Of a stretch of DNA of 64,000 nt, positions 57,272 through 64,000 are shown one piece after another. Position 1 is the stretch's first letter; each line of letters opens with the position of its first letter. The stretch lies in assembly GCF_001581005.1 (NCBI RefSeq), contig NZ_LHZV01000066.1, positions 1-64,000 of the forward strand, read 5' to 3'. The stretch comes from Acetobacter orleanensis (GTDB lineage Bacteria; Pseudomonadota; Alphaproteobacteria; Acetobacterales; Acetobacteraceae). Under the pieces are notes generated by a model. It ran no database searches. It saw only the letters and a list, made by a program, of their open reading frames with translations, and had not been told where the DNA came from. Both the position numbers and the translations under genes were made by a program.

Positions 57272-58021
57272 TCAGGCGGACAGTTTTTCGGCGAGTTCGT
57301 CAGAAAGATCAAAGTTGGCATAGACGTTCTGCACGTCATCATGATCTTCCAGCACGTCCAGCAGCTTAAACAGGGTGCGGGCCTTTTCTTCATCAAGGCT
57401 GATCGTGTTTTCCGGGCGCCAGTCCAGCTTGGCGCTTTCTGGCTCACCAAAGCGGGTTTCCAGAGAATCCCGAACCGTGAAGAAGGCTTCCACCTCACAG
57501 GTGATTTCATGCGTGGTCTCGGAAGACACTACGTTTTCCGCACCCGCTTCAATCGCGGCTTCCAGCATGTCATCATCAGAGGCGACAGCATGCGGATAGG
57601 TCAGCACGCCCAAACGACGGAACATGAAGGAAACGGAATTGGTTTCCCCCAGAGAGCCGCCATATTTGGAAAACGCCGCCCGCACGTCAGACGCCGTGCG
57701 GTTGCGGTTGTCGGTCAGACCTTCCACAATCACGGCAACGCCTGCGGGGCCATAGCCCTCGTAGCGCACTTCAATATAGTCTTCCCCACCCGCTGCGCCG
57801 GAGGCCTTTTTAATGGCGCGGTCAATGGTGTCCTTGGGCATATTCACATCACGCGCCGCGACAATGGCCGCCCGCAGACGCGGGTTGGAGGACGGGTCAG
57901 GCAGGCCCGCACGTGTTGCAACCGTCAGTTCGCGAATAATCTTGGCAAACTGCTTGGCCCGCTTGGCATCCTGCGCGCCCTTGCGGTGCATAATGTTCTT
58001 AAATTGGGAATGACCCGCCAT
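57272..58021 (-). CDS. YebC/PmpR family protein
   Basis: 249 residues, family-standard length. The start [20 protein letters not shown] is nearly identical across the family. YebC proteins act as DNA-binding regulators, and more recently YebC-type proteins have been linked to translation of proline runs. Which role applies here cannot be told. Lies immediately upstream of ruvC. Confidence 0.95.
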   Translation of the reverse strand: MAGHSQFKNIMHRKGAQDAKRAKQFAKIIRELTVATRAGLPDPSSNPRLRAAIVAARDVNMPKDTIDRAIKKASGAAGGEDYIEVRYEGYGPAGVAVIVEGLTDNRNRTASDVRAAFSKYGGSLGETNSVSFMFRRLGVLTYPHAVASDDDMLEAAIEAGAENVVSSETTHEITCEVEAFFTVRDSLETRFGEPESAKLDWRPENTISLDEEKARTLFKLLDVLEDHDDVQNVYANFDLSDELAEKLSA

Positions 58022-58054
58022 CTTCTCTTACCCTGTCCGTCGGCCCCGCGCGTC

Positions 58055-60778
58055 TTAAACCAGACGGCCGTGGCAATGCTTATATTTTTTCCCTGACCCG
58101 CACGGGCACGATGCGTTGCGCGGTGTCTCCCCCCAGCTTGAAGGGTCATCCGGCATGATGGCGCTGCCACCGATCGGCGTTGCCATTTCCGGTGCGGCTC
58201 CGGGGGAAAGGCCGGGGCCGGGTTCAGACGCAAAGCCCGGAATTTCCGGGTTAGCGTGAATTTCCGCCGTGTTGGCAAACGGGTCCACCGTTTCCTGCGG
58301 TGCCACTTCAACCCGCGCCATGAGCGAGACAACACGCTCCCGCATTTCTTCCAGCATGATGGTAAAGAGCTGGAAGGCTTCGTGCTTATACTCGTTTAGC
58401 GGGTCTTTCTGGCCATAAGCGCGCAGGCCAATGCCCTGACGCAACTGGTCCAGCGCGTGCAGATGCTCTTTCCAGACGCCGTCATAGGTCGTCATCAGCA
58501 CCTGTTTTTCAATAAAGCGCATCAGATCCGGGCCAAGGTTGGCCGCACGGGCCGCCTGTGCCTGTGTGGCGGCCTGACTGATCCGGTTAGCCACTTCCTC
58601 AGCGTCCATCCCGTCTTCTTTTGCCCAGTCCGCAATCGGCAGATCAAGAGCCAGACCGTCCTGAACAGCCTTGGTCAGCCCCGCGATGTTCCACTGCTCG
58701 GCAAAAGATTTCTCAGGGATATGGCGGCCCACCATGGTGTCGACCACATCTTCCCGCGCTTCATTCACAATGCCGGAGACATCTTCCGTCGCCATATATT
58801 CCCGGCGCTGCGCATAGACTTCCTTGCGCTGGTCATTCATCACGTCATCATATTTGAGCGTGTTTTTGCGCATGTCGAAATTACGGGCTTCGACTTTTTT
58901 CTGCGCCCGCTCCAGCGCCTTGCTCAGCCACGGGTGAACAATGGCTTCCCCTTCCTTCATGCCCATTTTCTGGAACATGCCGCCCATACGGTCAGACCCG
59001 AAAATCCGCATCAGGTCATCTTGCAGGGAGATAAAGAAGTGGGAGTTACCGGGGTCACCCTGACGCCCCGCACGGCCGCGCAGCTGGTTATCAATCCGGC
59101 GGCTTTCATGCCGCTCGGTGCCAATCACAAACAGGCCGCCCGCAGCTTTGACAATATCGTGGTCACGGGCAACGCGCTCCCGGATAGCCTGCGCGGCGGC
59201 ATCCCGCTCCGGTCCTTCTTCCATACCATCAAGCTCTTGGCCGATCAGCATGTCCACGTTGCCGCCCAGTTTAATGTCTGTCCCACGGCCTGCCATGTTG
59301 GTGGCAATGGTGATGGCACCGGGAGACCCGGCCTGCGCGACAATTTTTGCTTCCATCTCATGGAAGCGGGCATTCAGCACGTTATGCGGAATCCCTTCCT
59401 GCGCCAGCAGAGCAGAGAGGGCTTCACTCTTCTCAATGGACGTCGTGCCAACCAGAATGGGCTGGCCACGCTCATGCACGATGTTGATCAGCTTAACGAC
59501 CGCCGCGAATTTCTCGGCTTCCGTCAGATAGATCTCGTCGTCTTCATCCTTACGGGCCACCGGGCGGTTGGTGGGAATTTCCACCACATCCAGCTTGTAG
59601 ATTTCCGCAAATTCATCGGCCTCGGTCATGGCCGTGCCGGTCATGCCGGAGAGTTTGGGGTAAAGGCGGAAGAAGTTCTGGAAGGTAATGGAGGCAAGGG
59701 TCTGGTTCTCCTGCTGAACCTCGACATGCTCCTTGGCTTCCAGCGCCTGATGCAGACCATCGGAATAGCGGCGGCCATCCATCATACGGCCTGTAAATTC
59801 GTCAATAATGACGACTTTTCCGCCACGCACGATGTAGTCCACATCACGCGAGAATAACGTATGCGCCCGCAGGGACTGCTGCACATGGTGCACCACAGCC
59901 ACGTGATGCAGGTCATACAGCCCGCCTTCATCCAGCACACCGGCGGCGCGGAGTAGGTCTTCCACCTTGTCGGACCCGGCATCCGTCAGCACAACGCTAC
60001 GGAATTTTTCGTCCTTATCAAAGGTTTCAGGGTCCTGCACCAGTTGCGCGACCACTTCATCGACTGATCGATACAGGTCGGAACTGTCTTCCGCTGGGCC
60101 AGAAATAATCAGTGGAGTCCGGGCTTCATCAATCAGGATGGAGTCCACCTCGTCCACAATGGCGTGGTAGAAGGGCCGCTGCACCATCTCTTCAAGGCGA
60201 TATTTCATGTTATCGCGCAGATAATCAAAGCCGAATTCGTTGTTGGTGCCGTAGGTGATATCAGCGGCGTAGGCTTCCCGGCGCGCATCATCGGGCATGT
60301 TCGGCACAATGGTGCCCGTGGTCATGCCCAGAAAATGATACAGTCGCCCCATTTCGGCGGCGTCACGCGCGGCAAGATAATCATTCACCGTCACCACATG
60401 CACGCCTTTACCGGCCAACGCGCTGAGATAGACGGCGAGGGTTGCAACCAGCGTCTTGCCTTCCCCCGTACGCATTTCGGCAATCCTGCCGGCATGCATC
60501 ACCATGCCGCCAATCAGCTGCACATCGAAATGGCGCATGCCCAGCACACGGCGGGCCGCCTCCCGCGTGACGGCAAACGCTTCCGGCAGAAGACTATCCA
60601 GAGTAGCCCCTTTGGCCAGCCGCTCCCGGAATTCTACGGTTTTGACGGCCAGCGCAGCGTCATCCAGCGCCTGCATCCGGGGTTCCAGGGCGTTGATTTC
60701 CGGCACGCGACGCTGGAACATCTTGAGCGTCCGGTCATTGGCTGTGCCGAACAGGGCGCGGACGAAGCTTGCGAGCAT
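58055..60778 (-). CDS. secA: Protein translocase ATPase SecA
   Basis: Motor of the Sec pathway. 907 residues from the ATG at 60778 (AAGG five to six bases upstream; frame open further but not family-like). Walker A MRTGEGKT, the [14 protein letters not shown] box, and [10 protein letters not shown] are present. The C-terminus has the zinc-binding [14 protein letters not shown] for SecB/lipid contacts. Divergent from the isomerase gene. Confidence 0.98.
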   Translation of the reverse strand: MLASFVRALFGTANDRTLKMFQRRVPEINALEPRMQALDDAALAVKTVEFRERLAKGATLDSLLPEAFAVTREAARRVLGMRHFDVQLIGGMVMHAGRIAEMRTGEGKTLVATLAVYLSALAGKGVHVVTVNDYLAARDAAEMGRLYHFLGMTTGTIVPNMPDDARREAYAADITYGTNNEFGFDYLRDNMKYRLEEMVQRPFYHAIVDEVDSILIDEARTPLIISGPAEDSSDLYRSVDEVVAQLVQDPETFDKDEKFRSVVLTDAGSDKVEDLLRAAGVLDEGGLYDLHHVAVVHHVQQSLRAHTLFSRDVDYIVRGGKVVIIDEFTGRMMDGRRYSDGLHQALEAKEHVEVQQENQTLASITFQNFFRLYPKLSGMTGTAMTEADEFAEIYKLDVVEIPTNRPVARKDEDDEIYLTEAEKFAAVVKLINIVHERGQPILVGTTSIEKSEALSALLAQEGIPHNVLNARFHEMEAKIVAQAGSPGAITIATNMAGRGTDIKLGGNVDMLIGQELDGMEEGPERDAAAQAIRERVARDHDIVKAAGGLFVIGTERHESRRIDNQLRGRAGRQGDPGNSHFFISLQDDLMRIFGSDRMGGMFQKMGMKEGEAIVHPWLSKALERAQKKVEARNFDMRKNTLKYDDVMNDQRKEVYAQRREYMATEDVSGIVNEAREDVVDTMVGRHIPEKSFAEQWNIAGLTKAVQDGLALDLPIADWAKEDGMDAEEVANRISQAATQAQAARAANLGPDLMRFIEKQVLMTTYDGVWKEHLHALDQLRQGIGLRAYGQKDPLNEYKHEAFQLFTIMLEEMRERVVSLMARVEVAPQETVDPFANTAEIHANPEIPGFASEPGPGLSPGAAPEMATPIGGSAIMPDDPSSWGETPRNASCPCGSGKKYKHCHGRLV

Positions 60779-61013
60779 GAAGACCTTTCCGGAACAATGC
60801 GTGCCTCTCCTGCCTTCCCTCCGGAACCAGACCGGCGAAAACATGAGCAGAACATCAGCATGGAGTGGCTCGGCTGCAAAATAGGACCCGGACCCGCTGC
60901 GGTCAACCAATCAGCCTTGTTTCTTCCTTCCGAGAGGGTCAGAGGGCTTGCAGGGCAGAATAGGCTCCTTCATAGATGATTGAGCAATTTTCCTTTGTTT
61001 AGGGTTTGTCCTC

Positions 61014-61952
61014 ATGCGCTTTTCCACCAAGGCCTCAGCTCTCGCAGCCACGGCCCTGATTGCCTCAGCCGTTCTTTCCGCCCCGTCTTTTGCTGCTCCG
61101 GCTCCCGCCGCAGCAGCCGCACCGGCAGGCGCAGCCCCCTCAGCCCCTCCGGCAGACCCGAAAACGGTTGTCGCAACGGTTAACGGTGAGAAAATCACGG
61201 TTGCGGACGTGCAGGACGCCGCAGCCAACATGCCCGAGCAGATGCGCCAGCTCCCCCCCAACGTGATCTACCCGATGCTGATCAACCAGCTGGCGGACCA
61301 GAAAGCCATCCAGATTGCCGCCCACAAGGACGGTCTGGAAAAAAATCCTGACGTGAAAAAAGCCATGGATGCCGCCGCGACCAGCGCGCTGCAGAACGCA
61401 TGGCTCTCCCACGAAGTCATGCCGCACCTGACAGAAGCCGCCGTGCAGGCCGATTACCAGCAGAACTACGCAGGCAAGCCGCCGGAGCAGGAAGTGCATG
61501 CCCGCCACATTCTGTTAAAAACGGAAGCCGAAGCGCAGGACGTGATCAAAAAGCTGAAGGCGGGTGCAGACTTCGCCAAGCTGGCCGCTCAGGTCTCCAC
61601 CGATACAGGCAGCGCCAAACAGAATGGCGGCGACCTCGGCTGGTTCAAGAAAGGTGACATGATCCCGGCGTTCTCTGATGCCGCATTCGCCATGAAAAAG
61701 GGCGAAATCAGCAGCACCCCGGTCAAGAGCCAGTATGGGTTCCATGTTATTCAGGTGCTGGACACCCGCACGGACCCGATCCCGTCTCTGGATTCCGTCA
61801 AGGGCAAGATCCGTCAGGAACTGATCCAGAAATACGTGCGTGAAGCTGTCGCCAAGGCCGCATCCGCCGTGAAGATCGTACGGTTTGACCCCTCCACCGG
61901 CAAGCCGCTGCCGGATGCTCCGGCCTCCGCCGCAGCCCCTGCAAAAAAATAA
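61014..61952 (+). CDS. Periplasmic parvulin-type peptidyl-prolyl isomerase
   Basis: 312 residues. A signal peptide ends near SFA-AP, followed by an Ala/Pro-rich stretch, an N-terminal SurA-like chaperone region, and one PpiC domain (about 160-255, VHARHILLKTEAEA ... GGDLGWFKKGDMIPAF ... YGFHVIQVLDTR). It would assist folding of exported proteins. Divergent from secA, a meaningful partner in export. Confidence 0.92.
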   Translation: MRFSTKASALAATALIASAVLSAPSFAAPAPAAAAAPAGAAPSAPPADPKTVVATVNGEKITVADVQDAAANMPEQMRQLPPNVIYPMLINQLADQKAIQIAAHKDGLEKNPDVKKAMDAAATSALQNAWLSHEVMPHLTEAAVQADYQQNYAGKPPEQEVHARHILLKTEAEAQDVIKKLKAGADFAKLAAQVSTDTGSAKQNGGDLGWFKKGDMIPAFSDAAFAMKKGEISSTPVKSQYGFHVIQVLDTRTDPIPSLDSVKGKIRQELIQKYVREAVAKAASAVKIVRFDPSTGKPLPDAPASAAAPAKK

Positions 61953-61973
61953 TTTCTACGTCTGACTGACTAG

Positions 61974-62000
61974 CCCCGCCAGCCTGTGCTGGCGGGGTTT
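61974..62000 (+). terminator. Rho-independent terminator after the isomerase gene
   Basis: CCCCGCCAGC and GCTGGCGGGG form a perfect 10-bp stem with a 4-base loop, followed by TTT. It lies about 20 bases after the stop. Confidence 0.85.
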
Positions 62001-62023
62001 GCCGCTTCCAAGGACCTCGCGTT

Positions 62024-63268
62024 ATGGCGCACGCTCTCCCTGTCTCTCCTCTCGCTCTGCCTCTCCCGGAACTAAAGGAGGTGCGCGGGGTGCGCCTAGG
62101 TGCAGCGGAAGCTGGCATTCGCTACAAAGGCCGGACAGACCTTGTTCTGGCCGAATTTGCGCCGGGCACCACGGTGGCCGGTGTGTTTACCCGTTCAAAA
62201 TGCCCCGGTGCTCCGGTTGACTGGTGCCGCGATAGCCTTCCCGCAGGGAAGGCCCGCGCCCTCGTCGTCAATGCCGGAAATGCCAACGTGTTTACCGGCC
62301 GTGCTGGCCGCGAAACCTGTAAAGCCACAGCCGAGGCTGCCGCCCTACTCGCCGGATGTGAGCCTCAGGCCGTGTATCTGGCCTCCACCGGCGTAATTGG
62401 TGAAATTCTGCCGCATGAGCGCATGACAACCGCCCTCCCGGCTCTGCATGACGCACTGTCCGCACAAGGCTGGGAAGCCGCGGCCCGTGGAATCATGACC
62501 ACGGACACCTTCCCCAAAGCCGCCGTCCGCACCGCAATGCTGAACGGCACCGAAGTTCTTATTCAGGGCATTGCCAAAGGCAGCGGCATGGTCGCGCCCG
62601 ACATGGCCACCATGCTGGCTTTTGTCGCCACCGATGCCGCCCTACCCGCCTCCGTCCTGCAATCCCTACTCTCTCAGGGTGTGAAGACAACCTTCAACTG
62701 CATCACGGTCGATTCTGACACCTCCACCTCGGACATGGTGCTACTGTTTGCCACTGGCGCCGCCGGAAATGACGAGCTTTCTGACAGCACGCCCGCCAAC
62801 GCCGCCGCCCTGACGGAATTTCGGGACGCCCTGCACGACGTGCTGCATGATCTGGCCCAGCTTGTCATCCGGGATGGAGAAGGCGCTACCAAGCTCATGA
62901 CCATCAGCGTAACTGGCGCGGTATCTGACGAGTCCGCGTGGCGTGTTGCCATGGCCATTGGCAATTCTCCGCTGGTGAAAACAGCCGTGGCGGGGGAAGA
63001 CGCCAACTGGGGCCGCATTGTGATGGCCGTTGGCAAATGTGGGGAACCCGCGGACCGCGATACGCTTTCTGTCTCAATCGGCGGTGTCTGCATTGCGCGT
63101 GAAGGCATGGTTGTGCCGGGCTATGATGAAACGCCGGTTGTCGCCCACATGAAGGGGCATGACATTGATATCGCCGTAGACCTCGGCCTTGGCAATGGCT
63201 CCGCCCGCGCATGGAGTTGTGACCTGACGCACGGCTATATTGATATCAACGGCTCATACCGGAGCTGA
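62024..63268 (+). CDS. argJ: Bifunctional ornithine acetyltransferase / N-acetylglutamate synthase
   Basis: 414 residues. Transfers acetyl from acetylornithine to glutamate, recycling it in arginine synthesis. The self-cleaving site is Ala-Thr-Met-Leu in KGSGMVAPDMATMLAF, with Thr as the new N-terminus. GIMTTDTFPK and the late GGEDANWGR-like VAGEDANWGRIV are also typical. AAGGA precedes the ATG. Confidence 0.96.
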   Translation: MAHALPVSPLALPLPELKEVRGVRLGAAEAGIRYKGRTDLVLAEFAPGTTVAGVFTRSKCPGAPVDWCRDSLPAGKARALVVNAGNANVFTGRAGRETCKATAEAAALLAGCEPQAVYLASTGVIGEILPHERMTTALPALHDALSAQGWEAAARGIMTTDTFPKAAVRTAMLNGTEVLIQGIAKGSGMVAPDMATMLAFVATDAALPASVLQSLLSQGVKTTFNCITVDSDTSTSDMVLLFATGAAGNDELSDSTPANAAALTEFRDALHDVLHDLAQLVIRDGEGATKLMTISVTGAVSDESAWRVAMAIGNSPLVKTAVAGEDANWGRIVMAVGKCGEPADRDTLSVSIGGVCIAREGMVVPGYDETPVVAHMKGHDIDIAVDLGLGNGSARAWSCDLTHGYIDINGSYRS

Positions 63269-63291
63269 TCGCGTTTTAAGGAACAGGCCTG

Positions 63292-63927
63292 ATGTCTTCT
63301 TCCGCTTTTCCTCCCGGCTGGGGGCAGCCCTCTGGCACACAGAACGGCGCAGGCTTTCCGCAAGGGAACAATGGCCGCCCTGTCTGGATTTATGCCGGGT
63401 TCTGGTGGCGTGTTTGGGCGTTTCTGATCGACAGCCTCATCCTCACCATGGTGAATGCCGTGCTGGGCTATTTCATCCTGCCGGATTTCAAGGTCCAGTG
63501 GGAAGAACTGCCTGTGCCGGACGCCTCGGGCCAAACGGTGGACGTGGTGGATATTGCGCAGCATGTGCAGCCCGACACCATTTCCGTGCTCATCCCGCAT
63601 ATTCAGGCTGGCAATTGGCATCTGCCGGGGCTTCTCTTGGCTCTGGTGCCTGCTCTGTATTTTATTCTGTTTGAATCCTCACGCTTTCGGGCCACGCCGG
63701 GCAAACGCCTGTGTCAGCTTGAAGTCACGACCCTTGACGGTGCGCGTATTTCCATTGGCCGTGCCACACTGCGCTTTCTCATCAAGGCGCTGCTCTCCTT
63801 TCCCCTCCTGTATATTGGCGTGTTGATGGTGGCCTTTACGCGCAGGAAGCAGGCACTGCATGACCTGATTGCCGGAACATTGGTTATCCGCGCAGAAAAC
63901 ACGCAGTTGGTTACGTTCGACTCCTGA
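63292..63927 (+). CDS. RDD family membrane protein
   Basis: 211 residues with membrane segments at about 40-63, 109-128 and 165-185. The RDD name-giving positions are seen in YAGFWWRVWAFLIDSLIL and ATPGKRLCQLEV, and RRKQALHDLIAGTLVI closes the domain. The function of RDD proteins is mostly unknown; some act in ion transport. AAGGA precedes the ATG. 23 bases after argJ on the same strand. Confidence 0.88.
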   Translation: MSSSAFPPGWGQPSGTQNGAGFPQGNNGRPVWIYAGFWWRVWAFLIDSLILTMVNAVLGYFILPDFKVQWEELPVPDASGQTVDVVDIAQHVQPDTISVLIPHIQAGNWHLPGLLLALVPALYFILFESSRFRATPGKRLCQLEVTTLDGARISIGRATLRFLIKALLSFPLLYIGVLMVAFTRRKQALHDLIAGTLVIRAENTQLVTFDS

Positions 63928-64000
63928 CACTGCGCCTTTTCTGGGCGCCTCCTCTGGGCCACTCTGCTGGCGGCCCATCTGGCTCTCTGGCCGCACACCT

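Noticed and set aside
58457-59857. Plus-strand open frame of 466 codons
   Set aside because: Complement of secA; no start signal and no domain.
63714-63998. Minus-strand frame at the window end
   Set aside because: Mostly antisense to the RDD gene; no domain, no ribosome site.

Overview
The window looks like a chromosomal segment of an acetic acid bacterium (Acetobacteraceae, probably Acetobacter or a close relative). This is inferred from the high GC content, the alphaproteobacterial AddAB pair, a CtrA-type response regulator, and the overall character of the proteins. No rRNA is present, so the genus is not proven. One tRNA gene was found.

Layout. Positions 1-5.2 kb hold the 3' part of a periplasmic trehalase, a histidine phosphatase and a large PLP-fold protein of unknown function. 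Positions 5.3-9.9 kb are a dTDP-L-rhamnose operon (rfbB, rfbA, rfbC, rfbD) followed by a family 2 glycosyltransferase. Positions 10-13.4 kb carry ftsK and an RluA-type pseudouridine synthase. Positions 13.5-16.7 kb hold two more glycosyltransferases (an AT-richer GT61 gene and a GT4 gene) and a glutathione transferase-like gene. Positions 16.7-20.5 kb are a sulfur-transfer group: two different cysteine desulfurases, a 2Fe-2S ferredoxin and mnmA. Then come an alpha/beta hydrolase, a TrmJ-like methyltransferase and cysS.

Positions 24.1-30.0 kb are a compact AT-rich mobile element of about 5.9 kb, integrated into the 3' end of a tRNA-Thr(UGU) gene and bounded by a perfect 32-bp direct repeat. 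It encodes a tyrosine integrase, a YajG-like lipoprotein, a small secreted protein interrupted by a frameshift at a T7 run, a serine recombinase, an HTH protein that may resemble a small terminase subunit, and an HUH-type replication protein. Repeats related to TGTAACGCA lie just inside both ends and may be integrase arm sites. This is the most unusual part of the window. It could be a phage satellite or an integrated rolling-circle replicon, with two envelope proteins as cargo.

Positions 30-41.8 kb return to core genes: folC-accD, trxA, addA-addB, tsaE, an AT-rich spacer and a CtrA-like response regulator. From 41.8 to 60.8 kb almost everything is on the minus strand. Read in transcription order it is secA, yebC, ruvC-ruvA-ruvB, ybgC, tolQ-tolR-tolA-tolB, a 0.74-kb spacer, pal, cpoB, tilS, ftsH, folP, glmM, thiD. 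The last 3 kb (plus strand) carry a parvulin-type peptidyl-prolyl isomerase, argJ and an RDD membrane protein.

Many genes are translationally coupled through 4-base ATGA-type overlaps (rfbB/rfbA, ftsK/pseudouridine synthase, cysS/trmJ, addB/addA, ruvC/ruvA/ruvB/ybgC), which supports the operon assignments. Start codons were moved downstream of the longest reading frame wherever a Shine-Dalgarno sequence or family alignment argued for it.
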